Assembly: GCA_900618425.1 (NCBI GenBank)
Contig: UZAN01040536.1
Location: 2,341-66,340 of the forward strand
Reading direction: 5' to 3'
DNA length: 64,000 nucleotides
Source of the DNA: Echinostoma caproni
Lineage: Eukaryota; Platyhelminthes; Trematoda; Plagiorchiida; Echinostomatidae
Under the pieces are notes generated by a model. That model did not search any database. It was not told where the DNA came from and saw only the letters and a program-made list of their open reading frames with translations. The position numbers and the translations under genes are program-made. Positions within the stretch are counted from its first letter, which is position 1, and each line of letters starts with the position of its first letter. Below are positions 1 through 12,639 of the stretch, piece by piece.

Positions 1-1496
1 CAGGAAGAGCGGCTCGGAAACAAGGGGGAAACAAATCTCGAAATGTGAGAAAACTCTGTTCTGTCAGAGCCTACAATGTAACACTGAAACGCTTGTGGGT
101 CGTTCATCAAAAGGAATACTGTGTCTGCACAGTTAGAGTGCAATTCAACAGGTAGGGATGAATAATTCTAGAAGCTCAGTAGTGGAATGTTACCAGGGAT
201 TACCAGAGAGGCAAGGCTCTGCCTTAGATCAAAGGGTAAACAAACAAACTGCGGTGGGGGGGGGGCTGGAGGAAGGGCTAGAAATCAGGTGGGCCAGTGC
301 TAGGCCAAAACATTAGATGGTCAAAGCCATACGAAATAGAAATAGTACATGATAAAGTACATTGTATGCGGTGGGTAAACGCCAGGGAGCAGTTAGTATT
401 TTATGATGCATGAGAATGGTTCATTGTTTGGTTATGTATGTGCGTGTGCGTGTGTGTGTGTGATCAAATGGTAAATGTCAGTTGGAATGGCGTGAGGCAA
501 ACTACGTAACATGTTTTGAACTGACACTTTATTATGGTATGAGGCATGGAAATGTAGGTGGAACGGGGGAAGGAAAAAGCGCAATACGAAACCTCTTTGT
601 GGTGGAGGTTCAGAGTAGTTTGCTCTGAGCAGATAACCTCGGAAACACGATTTTAAATACACAGGTTGACAGAGGCATTGAAGGTATCCTGTAATTTTCC
701 GTTATTATGGGTCTGCAACCAACATAGGCGATACTCAGACCGCCTTGTGAAACTAGCATACGTTGGTCTAAAACAGCAAGTGTAGGTGAGCAGAAATAAT
801 CCAATTATAGGGGCCTTTTTATTAATTATTGAGCTTAAAGACATGCATGCAAATCAATCCTCGATGGTGACTTGTTTCAGAGCGCGCGTTGATCGTCTGC
901 TGATTACGTCACAGTTGAACGAATGCTCAGTAAAACCCAGTTTTGTGGAAACGAATCTTTGATTTTCGAGGTAGCTTCCCTGAATACATTGTTTGAGATA
1001 ATTATTTGCACAGAAAAATAAACCTTCCTCTACGTCTGCTTGATTGTATTGGGTGAGGAGCATGGTTTTCATCGGGGGGGGGGAGGAGGAGATTAACGAA
1101 TGAAAGAAGCGATTTTGACGAATGCGATCACTATTTTTAATACAAATACATTTTTCCGATCTAGTGAGGAGAGATTCGAGAAAAACGCTGAACTTGCGAG
1201 TATACTAGGGGACTAGCAGAACAATCTCGAATGTTTGAACTCTCTAGTTGTGTATTTTTAATTCCGCTCTGCACTGAGCGCATCATGAGCACAGCCATGG
1301 GCAGCAAATTCACGCAAACTAGATGTATTTCAGTCTACAAACTTATGAGGTGAAGATAATCAGATCCTAACGTGGATGGGAGAGGACTGTATGAGGATTG
1401 GGGAACGGAATATCTGTATCGACGAAACCTGATGATTGGTTATTGTGATGCTTGATTTATGTACACAGACTTCATTTTATGTTCTACCATAACTTA

Positions 1497-1660
1497 CAGG
1501 TATTAATTAGACTCAAGGAACATCCTGACTTGTATGAGATTTTTTTGCTAACAACGCACGGTACTTCAAAACTCATTCACGGGATCGTGCACGATATTGT
1601 CCCACATCAGATGCAACATACCTGTAGTAATATCCTCGTTTGTTGTTGTTTGTATTAGTC
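1497..1660 (+). repeat. Dispersed repeat A, short copy
   Basis: This copy shares a stretch reading CCCACATCAGATGCAACATA, with similar flanks, with the reverse complement of the end of the element at 26903-27846. Its start (CAGGTATTAATTAGACTCAA) is a decayed version of that element's terminus (CAGGTATTGACCAAACTCGT). It is therefore a short copy of the same family. No coding capacity is visible. Confidence 0.6.
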
Positions 1661-1726
1661 GACTGTCATTAAGATGTACGATTCGTCGATTTCGACGACG
1701 TTTGCTAGTGCATTACTTATACTAAA

Positions 1727-1890
1727 GGTCGCGCAAATACAAACAGTAATACGAGAGAACTAAGAAAATTGCAGTGGGGATAAAATTCGGAAGAAATACT
1801 ATTCAACCACAGTTATCGATATGCGCGCTGATTAACGGAAACTGAAATGTATGTCCGCAATAAGAGTCATGTTGCTCGAGTTCCATTACT
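1727..1890 (+). repeat. Dispersed repeat B, copy 1
   Basis: It begins AAGGTCGCGCAAATACAAAC and ends near GTTGCTCGAGTTCC. The same order of blocks (an AAGGT..GCACAA start, AGAGAACTAAGAA, GATAAA.TT.GGAA, then an end near CGAGTTTGA) recurs at 24783-24963 and 40565-40742. The family is about 170-180 bp long and has no visible coding capacity. Confidence 0.6.
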
Positions 1891-2383
1891 GCCTGTACAC
1901 TTGGGCATCAAAAAATCCACAATACATGAGTGATCGCTGTGACCCCGATGGCTTGCTCCAACTAGTTGTACTTCAAATTCCATCCAGTTGGGGGAAAAGC
2001 TTATTGGTCAGAAGTGTAGAGGCGATGGTAATGTTTAAGTGCTCCTCTCTGACTTGATATTTCAATGCAGTCTGCGCAAGCATATGGTAAAATTTAGGAA
2101 ACGCTGCGTAATAATGGTTTAGTTCAATTTTACAATGAGTAAAAAGTTCTTCAACAAAATCGAGATTTGGATGCATGTTGCATCTATCGCAATCACATTT
2201 GTATGCAGTAATTAAGAATTACTGGTTATTTTACACTTTTTGCTGATCATCCTATTTTCTCGTAACCTAATTTGTTTTCAATATTCAGTTTCCTAAATGT
2301 CTCAAATCAACGAGTTTATATTTACAACACGAAGTATCACCTTTATAAGATTCTCGGTGTAAAACACAAGTTATCTGAAATCA

Positions 2384-2806
2384 AATTTCAAAGGGGAAAA
2401 TCGTCGTGAATACGGTAAACGAAGCGTGAACTAAAAAACTAGGAAGCACTGGACAGCTGTTTCGACCTGAGTGGGCGTCATCAGCAGTTGAAATCCATCG
2501 ACCCAACTAGTGATCGAACCCGAGACCCCATGGACAGATCGCAAACATGCTACCGACTCGGCCAGCGGGCAGCTGATCAGACCGTTTTACATTTCCCATT
2601 TACACGACATAGCATAACCCACACTTGCCGACTGTGTAGCATGCTTGCGTTCTAACCATGCGGTCCGGGGTTCGATCATCAGTTGGGTCGATGTATTCAC
2701 ACTGCTGAAGAGACCAAACCAAGTCGAAACAGCTGTCCGGTGCTTCCTAGCTTTTCAGTTCGCGCTTCATTTAACATATACACGACGAAGTTGCACTTTG
2801 AAATTG
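2384..2806. repeat. Fold-back repeat with tRNA-like arms, copy 1
   Basis: Two arms face each other. The left arm (about 2384-2590) carries GCGTGAACT, then CTAGGAAGCACTGGACAGCT, then an antisense box-B-like GATCGAACCCGAGACC and an antisense box-A-like segment. The right arm (about 2625-2806) is its approximate reverse complement. It ends in CTAGCTTTTCAGTTCGCGCT and then a TTTGAAATT edge mirroring the left ATTTCAAA. Related paired copies lie at 20827-21418 and 58033-58538, a single arm at 49357-49562 and a decayed arm at 54030-54175. The arm resembles a tRNA-derived SINE, but the paired layout resembles a fold-back element. Confidence 0.75.
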
Positions 2807-3563
2807 TACCAAATCCTCCGATATTCATATGAAAATCGAATTATCTGTCATTTTCATGTCAATATTTTAAATACTTTCAAATGGTTCTGATAAGTTTCTA
2901 AGCTTATTGATTGATTGGTCAAGATAAATGCTTTTCACAATGCCTTGTTCTCTTGAGTATTGCTTGCGATGATTGAAACGGTCTGAGCTGCACATTGTGT
3001 AGGTCAAATGGAGCTTGTTTATCCAAAGAGGGATTTGTTGGATGACAAGCTATTAGTTTGTCTTCAGAAGATCTCAAGGCTGAGGAGACATTTGTACCTT
3101 TACAGTTGAAAAATATCCCACAGTGTTCCAAATGAGGTTTGCTGGTGGTGGTGGCCAGTCGCGAGAGACTGGTATGGTTTTCCTGAATCAAGTCCAATCA
3201 TTCATTTTTGAGAACTACCTTCGAGCAAGTACATCCAACGTTTTTCTATCTGTTCGAATTACCCAAGCGTTACACCTGATTAACATTGCAATACAAAATA
3301 TACTTGTGAAAAGTTTTCCATGCAATCAAACACTCATTTAATTCATTCATTCACAAATCAGGCTCTTATAAGTTGTTTATTTTTCATATATCACTTTTCA
3401 TTTGTTAACTTTGCTGCTATCGGCTTCATCCAGCGTAAAATTCCTTACAGTAACGTATGACTCACAATGTCTATCATTTGTATTTCATGGATAATGGGAA
3501 TGTGCAAAGGCTCAATGAAACTGCATGCCAGTTAAGCTTGAAAGTTAACCCAGTTGAACTCTG

Positions 3564-3637
3564 ATTGGTTCCCGGTCTGACGACCAATCAGACAGCTGGG
3601 TCAAAGGTTTTTGGCTGAGCGGTGAAAATCAACCAAT
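3564..3637 (+). promoter_or_regulatory. Cluster of three CCAAT boxes
   Basis: ATTGG (inverted CCAAT) lies at 3564-3568, and CCAAT at 3584-3588 and 3633-3637. The surrounding 3540-4200 is visibly richer in G and C than the flanks. CCAAT boxes are bound by NF-Y and usually lie 60-100 bp before a transcription start. This suggests an internal promoter just upstream of the candidate exon ending at 4198. The motif is short, so chance occurrence is possible. Confidence 0.35.
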
Positions 3638-3739
3638 CAAAATGCGAATTCGTCAGCACACGGCGTCCGGTGTCTGTGGCGGCGTACAAACAACGATTAG
3701 CAATGCACAAACAAACATATCGGTCAACCAAAACACTAG

Positions 3740-4198
3740 GCTACCGACTTATCGGCGAGCCATCAGACACAACCAGCCCCATACATTATTATTCACCATT
3801 GGAATTCTTTCCCCGGGCACATGAGCAACCGACGTTTGGCCGTGGTTAATCCCCTTTCGCATCCGACTGTGCTCACTGAAAAAGACGATTTGGATAAACA
3901 GATAGAAAAACCCATCGGATATTCCACACCACCGACACACAGTTGTGCGAGTCCAAATGTGACCAAATCCATCCCACTTCCACGTTCCCCATTCACATCA
4001 AACCACGAAGGCACGCATGGAATTAATAGTGCAGACATTCTGAAATCTCCAACTGTGCATGTGAAACGTGAATTAAGAGCGGACGAGAAGGACGGTCCAT
4101 GTGATCCTATGCAATCGCCTTGTGTGCGCGGGGAAACGGCAGTTAAAGGTGTGACCACTGCTCTGAAAAGTTCCAGCCGGCTTCGATCTGCAGAACAT
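3740..4198 (+). CDS. Candidate Caskin exon (pre-SH3 linker or alternative first exon)
   Basis: An open frame follows the in-frame TAG at 3737-3739 and runs to a consensus donor (CAT|GTAAGT) after 4198, ending in phase 0. The first ATG in this frame is at 3821, giving 126 codons. The product is hydrophilic and rich in Ser, Thr, Pro, Lys and Arg, with pieces such as KSIPLPRSPF and KSSSRLRSAEH and no recognised domain. This fits a disordered linker before the SH3 domain. Phase 0 matches the next exon at 36590. The 5' boundary is uncertain: TAG|GCT at 3739 could be a weak acceptor, or ATG 3821 could be a start codon served by the CCAAT cluster. A second frame (3622-3849) is also open over the first part and ends in PTFGRG, so a frameshift or sequence error near 3810 is possible. 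Confidence 0.5.
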
Positions 4199-6785
4199 GT
4201 AAGTGTGGGCATTTGTTCTGTCGGGACCCTGCATCTTCACACCTGATTGTTTCTCTTCGGTTATAGTGTGTTTTAGATACTGATAGATAAGTTTTGTGCT
4301 TCTACGGATAGCGATGGCACATTGAAATTCACTGTGGCCTGTGGATATGGAACTTAAGCAACACAATTTATTTCTTTATAAAGCGTATTTCTAATGAAAT
4401 GAACAGGAGAATGCGGGGGTTATCAAAGTACAATTTAACACGGTTCGAACACACGAATGTTTAACATTCGTGATATTTTTTGCGGAATATATGTTTATCT
4501 GTCGGCAAAAAGCATTAGGAAGTGTTTTTGTGGAACCTGTCAGTTGTGTCGTAAGAAACAGTTGGATCTAGGAGTGGGGATTTGTATATATTTATTGCTC
4601 ATTCTATTCTTGGAAGGTAAAATCGCAGTTTCTATGCTATGCATCATTTTTTGGAAGTATAAATTACCACCTGAAGAATAGTCGAATAGTAAAATAAATC
4701 TTATGTTGACCGTTAGCCATCTCGCTATGAAATGCGTAACAGTCTTGATGGTTGAGTTTGATTAAACTCGGAGGCTCATAAACCCAACAGAGGACTGTCC
4801 TGAATTCTTAGTTAGCAACACTCTCGTGTAATGAGTCCGGAGACCGTTCCTTAGTAATTCATCACGCCAGTACTTCTCAGTGTTCCATTCGAATCTTTCG
4901 GTACCTTAAATAAGATAAATAACACTAAAGATACTAATTGATCTATATTACTACAACTATCTTTATTTGCTCCAGCGTTGAGGATCACCAACTTGTCTCT
5001 CTGGGCGGACATGTGTTCGGATCCCACTAACGCTAACTTCTCCCCCCTATGTTTTCCTAGTCCGCGCCTGAATGACGACTGCACGCCATCCCCTACGTGA
5101 AACATTTTGCCAACTTTTGTATTCGATAAAAAGGAAGTAAAAAGACTATTAGACTATCAAATACATATAACATACCGGTACAATCAGCCTTTAACTTGAA
5201 ATGATAACCACAATAATTCCTTTGCAATATTGACATTGCTATTTGAATCAATAGTGAACTTTGCACTGACTGTGGATAACAAGCTAGACATGTGCTAATC
5301 CAGTAATAAAGGTTGCATGGACAACATCCTGTATACCACTGCCTAATGAGTACCATCTTCACAGTTCCTTTCCTGTTTTGAAATGGGTTGATTTACGTAT
5401 TTATTTGGTTCTAACAACTCGATTCGATGTTACGCATCGTCTCCAATCTGCTCTTCCAGTCACAGTACCATGATCAAATTGTGAACCTCAAAGGACTGGG
5501 GAGTGAAAGTTCCGAGTGAAGCTTAATGGGTGAACTTGAACATCACAGAATAAGATATAATCGTACGTGATACACCAGATGGCTTCAGGAACAATGGAGA
5601 ATGCAAACTCGTTTGTCTGAAGTCATTTCCCATTTAATCACGTGAACATTAAGCTGTTAAATAGATAAATTGGCAAACAGCAGAAAATAAATAGAACCGG
5701 AAGGCGGTAAGTTATTTGGGGTTTAAAGTACATAGGCAATTAGTGAATCTAAAGAAATTGAGGCAAAATGAGTCACATCGAGAGCGCAAATGTAGAAGTG
5801 AATGGTCTAGACTGACCAAGGGCTTCATTATTCATAGCCAGCTGTGTACATGATTGTCATACGTGCACCCAACATCAATTCGTCGTCAACGAACATGAGG
5901 TAAAGTTTGAAGCACGTAGTTATTCATCCGGGGACGTCCAAATTATAATGTACTTCACAAGTCAGGAGAAAATGCAATCGTAGCAGATGATGAAACTAGC
6001 GTACAAAAAGATCTCACGAAAACATTAGCATACGAGAGCAATTCCTGAGCTTCTACAGGAGAACTATTTTAAGGTAATAAAATAATGCCAGTTTGCTAGA
6101 TTTATTCCTGTACATTCTTGCGTCAATACAGTTATCCTGCAGGTTGATTAGATTCCACCGGCCTGCTATTGGATAGAATGTGATGTACTGGGTCTCCAAA
6201 GCAGTCGTGAAAAATGAGAGTAGAAAACAACTAGGGGTAACCTAAAGTATGCAGGTTTAAAAAAGCTTTCTCTAGCTGATTCACATTTGAGCGCATTTCG
6301 AGGGATCAAATGCAAAATAGCTATGGATATGAAGAGGAAGAGAAACCATTAAAAATCATGGTGATTCTGTTGGTCTATTTTCCCTTATGATGTCAACGCA
6401 CCGGCTAACAGGAAGACATCCTGCAACTCCCATTCAGTTGTCCACTTTTGATTTGTACCGAAAACAAGATAAAGTTCTTCAAAAAAATGTTTGAACCTTA
6501 AGAGACGAAGGTGAAGAGATATTTACTAATACGATAGTTATCGAACAAACAATATTACCAAATTTTAAAATTGGCTAAGTTATTAATAGACAATAGTTAA
6601 ACGGAGTGTAGAAAATGCATTGTTGTGAATTGCCAGCTGTTTTTCTCTATATGACCTCCCGTTTTAGTCGATTAAATCCTCGAAGACTAGTTTTCTCTTA
6701 TCATACCATAACGCTGACTTTCAAAGATAGCCTCTTGCATAGATGCTTTAACCAAACTGTCTCAATAAGTGTACAATCAGTGAAA

Positions 6786-6799
6786 NGGGGGGGGGGGGG
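6786..6799. other. G-run with ambiguous base
   Basis: A single N followed by a run of about 13 G. Homopolymer sequencing trouble is the likely cause. Nothing functional is inferred. Confidence 0.7.
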
Positions 6800-9700
6800 C
6801 TCAAGATACATTATCAACGAGAAGCAACCAGTGTGAAATATATGCGTAGTGTTTTTTTAATCTGCAATCCGATTGAAAGCCGCCGCTCAATAAAAGAAGC
6901 TTTAGCTGTGTTCTACCAATATCCATCTGTCCCTCTTGGATTTCTTCAAGTTACATTGTTTCTTGGTTGCACAAACCCTCCATCACGTTCCAATATGTCG
7001 CTTTCCACGGTCTCCCGCTGCCTCGTGTGACTCTACTGCATGGGTTCACTGAACGAGATTTGCCAAGCAAACACTCTGAAAGACGCCTAGCGATTGAATA
7101 ATTTTACCAAATATATTAGGTGTATGAAACAATGAATCACATTGTTCTAAACCAACATTTACTAACACCATAACAGCAAACATTGCTGGTACAATATTTA
7201 AATTCAATTTCTGTTCGGAGCCAGAATATCTGTATTTTGGGCCTCAGTTTTTCACAGAAGGAACGAGTAGTGCTCTATCATTAGGCAATCCAAGCCTTTG
7301 GCCAATATTTATTTTACGTCCACATGCTACTAGTTGGTATCGGTTCCATTTGTGCCCTTAATGATTCACGCTTCGCCTTCTCTCTGTGATTCCCAGATTC
7401 TCGTTGTCTTCTGTTCGCATGCTTACGGCCTATTAGATGCGATACACTACACTCACACATGTCTATCGACCTTACAGTAGCCTTCATCGCCTCGGTCCAC
7501 CAGAGCTTTATCCTTCTGCTTCTTGTTAACACAAGACAAATTAAAGAAAAATTCCAATTCATCTCAGTTGCAGTTCAACTGCACTGGACAAGTGACATGA
7601 GAATGGACAACTGTTATTTCATGCTAAAATCAGGGCGGAATCATGGCGGTGTTAGGACCCCGTCTCAAGCTGGACCGTTCGCTGTCAAACTGTAGAGACA
7701 GAAACAAGAGTGTGTCACTAGTGTGTAAAATATGCTACATAAGGTCCACTGTCTACTTATCGTGCATTGCCACTTCATCCGTTACCCCACCCCAAAACTA
7801 ATCGGGACACGTGTAAAGGTGGCATACACACACACATACAATGTCGCCCCTCCCGGACATCAGGGGGCTAAGGCTGACAATCACAACCTTGGCCGATACC
7901 GGAGGTTTTTGTGTAGTCTCTGTCATTCGGACCGATTGGCTCTGCCGCCAGTCAATGCAGTATGTATTCACTTCTCTCTGTTTGGCACTGACTCATTAGG
8001 TCTGGAAAACGGAGAATGTATCACAAGTGACGGTAATTTCAGGCTAGAATAGCGTAAGTAAAAGTCCTGAGAGAAAGATCTTGTAAAATACCAGAAGTGT
8101 ATGTATTGATATATGCTCAGCTTGCTCAGAAGACTGCATCCAACACTGTGGCGTCTAGATATGCGATTTCGAATCGATTTGACCTTTGTCAATGAGAACT
8201 GGACAATATCAAAGGCTGTTTATGACATTCTCGATTCTGACTTTTGTTCATTTGCATGGACACCGTTTAGCTCATGTAACCATGCCCTGAAAGTATTGGT
8301 TATGGGTCATGTTACTCAAAAATAGGAACTCTGATTCCAAATCCGAGTGTCCATGGCTCAGGTCTCGACAGGGGCATCAAATAGGTGCGGCGAATATTTA
8401 TAAAAATGGACAAAACAGCTACCCAGGGCTCTTTGATGGTCACCAAACATATCTTCATCCAACTGAAGTGATTCCATCTCAGTTAACTTCATGAATTACA
8501 TCCAAACCTTGATGTTTACCACTACTCGTGTAAATCAAAGATAGTACTGAAAAACACATTTCTTAGTGATCTACCTTACTATCTTTCGCAGCGTAATGTA
8601 GAAAGTAAAACAGAGAGTCACGGTTGGATGTCGACGGTAATACTTTTATTTGGTCGGTGGTAAAACGTGGATATAGACCCATCGTTTACTAGCTCTTCAG
8701 CATTACATAAGCAGTCAAATCACTGTTCATTAACAAAAGCATGATATTCTGCATACCACTCATGAACAAATATTTCTGTAAAATATCTGGCAGTAGGTAA
8801 TCTCTAACCCAAGAAGAATACCTTCAGTCGTCTGTTGATAGAAGAAAAGTCGGTACAAAATAAATCTCAAAAGAAATTTGAAATTGGTTCAGAGAAAAAA
8901 GTTGAAAAGATGGTCGTGTGCTTACAGAGAACTTTTGTCTGGGAATTCAGATGTTACTTAGTATAGGACTTATGTGTACAGGTATGGCTGTTTTTGCGAC
9001 TCAATTGGTTTCAGCATTCCACAACCTCCGAGTTTAGACTGTCAGTTCCCATATTTCAGCAGCTGATAATCGTTTTCATGGTTTCCCTTCCACTGGAAAT
9101 CGTTTGTTTTGGTTTGTGATCAAAATAATGTGCAAAAAGATGCAAAATTGTAATCAAGAATTATTCTCAAAAATTTAGTATCGTTTTGTTACCATATGTG
9201 AAATTTGTCACATAGTGATGCGATGACGAATATCTTCCGATGCATATTCACTATGTTATATGGATAGAAAAACCTGGTTTGATGAGCCATCCTAGATAGG
9301 AAAATTTATTCTGACATCTGTTCAGTGACACTGTTTTTTTACAGACAATCAATCCGTTCTCGTCATTCACGGACGAGGGAGGGGGGGGGGCGGATAGGTG
9401 AGGCTAGGATACTAGCGGGCAGACAATTACTTCGTTTCTCATTCTGATGATCCCATGATCAAACTCTTCACACAGGTTGGTCTAATCCATTTACTTCTAA
9501 TTTTTGGACTCAGCCTTGTCATTTTGTGTCAAAACTAAAGCCTCATTCAACGAGTCCACAATCTGCATCTACTGAAATGGGGTAGTGAAACTAATAGGTA
9601 ATGGGACATTGTGGGAGGGTCGGAATGATTGCCCGATAGGAAACAAAGCAGGAACGCATGAAATCGGAAGAGTACCAATTATCACTATCCCCTTGTGGAC

Positions 9701-10581
9701 AAAGGGGACGAAGGGGGAAGAGACTTGGAGAACACAACACAACACAAAACGACATGTGCGTGTGTGGTCCAGATGTTCCCAATCTTTCTCGCCCAACCAC
9801 GCATCTTCGTAAATGCTATCTCACTAACGAGACAAACATACTGGGTCGGAGTCGTCCAAACTATGGAATTCATTTCAGTAGGATCATGACTTACCAACGA
9901 CAATCTCTCCAGCTTAGTTCACCACCTGCTCGTGATTCGTACACAAGAGTGGGTTTAGTGTGTGTGTGTGTGTGACACATGGGGCTAGTCTAAGCAACGA
10001 TGGGAGGTCTACTCCAGACCAAAACAAAAAGGGGAAGAGCCTATTTGGGAATGACATTCGGAAAGTGGACAACTCTTTGTTCGATATCCGGTGCACACGG
10101 AAAACAGGTCCCACATTGATATTGGTTGACCTCATTAATGTCTTGCCCTCCCCAATTCCGGCCTGAATGAGTGAAACAGTATGACTAGTAATTCGTGATA
10201 GATTGTCGTTTGCGTTGGTTACGTCCAAAGGAATAGGAGAGTTAATGCCAAGTTGCTCACTTTCTCTCTCTTTTGCCTTATAGTTCAGGCTTTGGTCATA
10301 TCTATACTTCCAGTCCCCATCAAATTTAGTCGTTCATATTTTTCTCCACACATCATTCAAAAACAGACGAATCATGTGATCAGGGGGCTCCGTCGTTCGG
10401 TCATGTTAGTCGTCATCCTTATCTTCATCATCATATACAACGAAACACAGTGAAACAAACTTCACTGATCACTGCCATACTGGTAATGTATACAAGTTTA
10501 GTGGTAATATTTAAGGTGGACAGGGATTGGATCTATTTTACGGAGTGGGGAGGTGAACCTCTGTGATCAACACACACAGAG

Positions 10582-10728
10582 TGCACAATCGAACTCTGCA
10601 TGCATACCGTCGCAAGCGTTCTGATCTTTTATGGCAAAAAGAACGCCACTGCTTTCAGTTCCCTGCCCTATCCTTCATGGTCTCCAAACAAACGGCTGCG
10701 GAGTCTTTCGGATCCCAACCTGAACGGC
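10582..10728 (+). CDS. Low-confidence extra exon in the long intron
   Basis: One frame through this GC-richer island reads as a plausible Ser/Pro/Arg-rich linker, including SLPYPSWSP and RLRSLSDPNLNG. It ends at GGC|GTGAGA, a usable donor in phase 0. A possible phase-0 acceptor (CAGAG|TGC) gives 49 codons, the phase needed for insertion between the exons ending at 4198 and starting at 36590. Against it, the acceptor lacks a good pyrimidine tract, and another frame over the same bases runs on to a GTAAGTG donor after 10816 in phase 2. I recognise no domain. Confidence 0.25.
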
Positions 10729-12639
10729 GTGAGACATCCAATGGTTCTGTGCATTGCTTCATCATCATAAGCCCTGGGATTTACTGTGTGAACCGACTAA
10801 AACCCCAGAAAGGGTAAGTGCTGTGTTAGATTAAACGATAAAAAAGCTATCTGTCGTCGTATTTAAATAGAGATAGCACAGTTCAAAACTAGGACATTGA
10901 ATTTAAGAGCACGGAGAAGCGGTGGCAGCGGTGATAGCAGCCAACTCTACGTCTCCAACAGTATCACTGCAGAAGTTATGAACTCTCTAAACTCAAGGAT
11001 CTAAATTGCCGTTCCAATAACTGAATGAGAATTTGATTGATGCATTTCACAAGGCCCTTGTGGAACCGGAAGATAGTAATACTTGCGCCATTTGTTGGCT
11101 TGATGAGAATTCTGTAGCAGTTGATTCCAGTAAGCATTCATGGTACATACTACTGTTGGTGCATGGCTTCATTGCGATACAGAAAATAGAGAATGCTTAC
11201 AGCTATAAATATTTAGACTATAATTTAGGGATATATATAGGTCAGAATGTGCCCTGATTGTAGTAAGTTCTAATTCAAATGAAGCACATTTAACAAATTT
11301 GGACTTATTCAAGCCATACTCAGGATCGTACCCGGTATCAGGTGCTCGCAAAAATCGAATGCGATAAATGAAACGACATTTTCGAACGATGCAACCATTC
11401 ATAAATGTTTTTCCCGTGGACCGTTTTGCTTAAAAGGAAGGGTTCCGATCCTCAACACGCGGTTTGAAATAAGGGTGGCATACGAGCGGCTAATGGATCT
11501 CAACAATGATGAGAGGACTGTCCAATGCTCTTTTTCAGTCCTTGCAAAATGTAAATGATATGACCAAAAACAGTTCCATAATAGTGTTACGAAATTGATT
11601 CTTTAGTTTGGATACCTATTTGGAGCCGGGTAGCGAAAAGTTCCGCTCACATCGATATACCTGATAAAAAACAAATGTAGATAGTGAAATGGAATATTGT
11701 TCCTGCTATGTATATGAAGATATAGGCACCAGTTTTCATGGAGTAACGACGGTCCGACATCTCTGAAAGTGCCCAAGGAAACTGCACTCCCAACGCCTAG
11801 GTTGTGAGTGTATCCGAATATCCTGAACACTAACTGACGGCCGGTCNNNNCAATCAAACGAAAATACTTCCAACCAACTGAGTAATTCATTCTTTGTAAT
11901 TGTCTGCATATGTTATATTTTATCAAAAAAAAACAATTTTGTGAGATATTTTCCTAAATTTCTGTCCGAAACGTTTGACGCAAAAGGTGATGGGATGCTT
12001 TAATTAAACCACAAAAATGTCTGTATATGCGGGCATCATGTGCAGTCTTGTGCCGTACAGATGTGACACACGATGGCGCATCTTGTCATAAATTTGGATT
12101 GTGTTTCGATAACTGGGTAATTTCGTCTCCCCTCCTCACATGTCTTCCCTCTGCTCCTCCATAATTTATGCATTACCACCACAGATTCATGAGACTGTCT
12201 TGCGTACAAAAAAGAGCCATATGTCTAATGGGGTTTAAGCTTTATCCCAATTAAAGGACAATAAGCAAAGCCTCAGGGTCCGAAAATCCGATCGTTTACC
12301 TTCCGAACATGTGTTGTGGCCCTACGGGGTAAATTTCTTTAGACTTTCGGTAGAATAATATAGATTGACAATTACTGATTTAATAAATAATCTTTTTCAC
12401 TGAGACCAGGTATCTTTTGACTCGATCATTCGGTGAATTGAAATTGTTTTAGGACCGGTTGCTGAAATAAATTTATCAATGTTTAAACACAGTTTTAGGA
12501 AAATCTACACCGACACTGGATTGCAGTTATCTCACTAAATTCCACCAGTATGTAACTTCTATGAGAAGACATCATGCTTTTTAATTTATTCATTGGAATC
12601 CGTTAGACAATCAATCGGTATCTGATAACCACTTACGCT

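Larger units (their letters stand above)
1..3739. other. Non-coding stretch upstream of first candidate exon
   Basis: No open frame here looks like a protein I recognise. The stretch holds a short GT-rich microsatellite near 437-462, G-runs near 254-263 and 1075-1083, and three dispersed repeats annotated separately (1497-1660, 1727-1890, 2384-2806). If the Caskin gene extends upstream, this is intron. If the CCAAT cluster at 3564-3637 is a promoter, it is 5' flank. Confidence 0.5.

Noticed and set aside
2500..2540. tRNA gene suspected from GATCGAACCCGAGACC
   Set aside because: The antisense box-B-like sequence belongs to a dispersed SINE-like arm. No cloverleaf with an anticodon arm can be drawn.
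3793..4366. Minus-strand frames of 139 and 97 codons
   Set aside because: They lie opposite the candidate exon with its GTAAGT donor. No domain or splice support on the minus strand.
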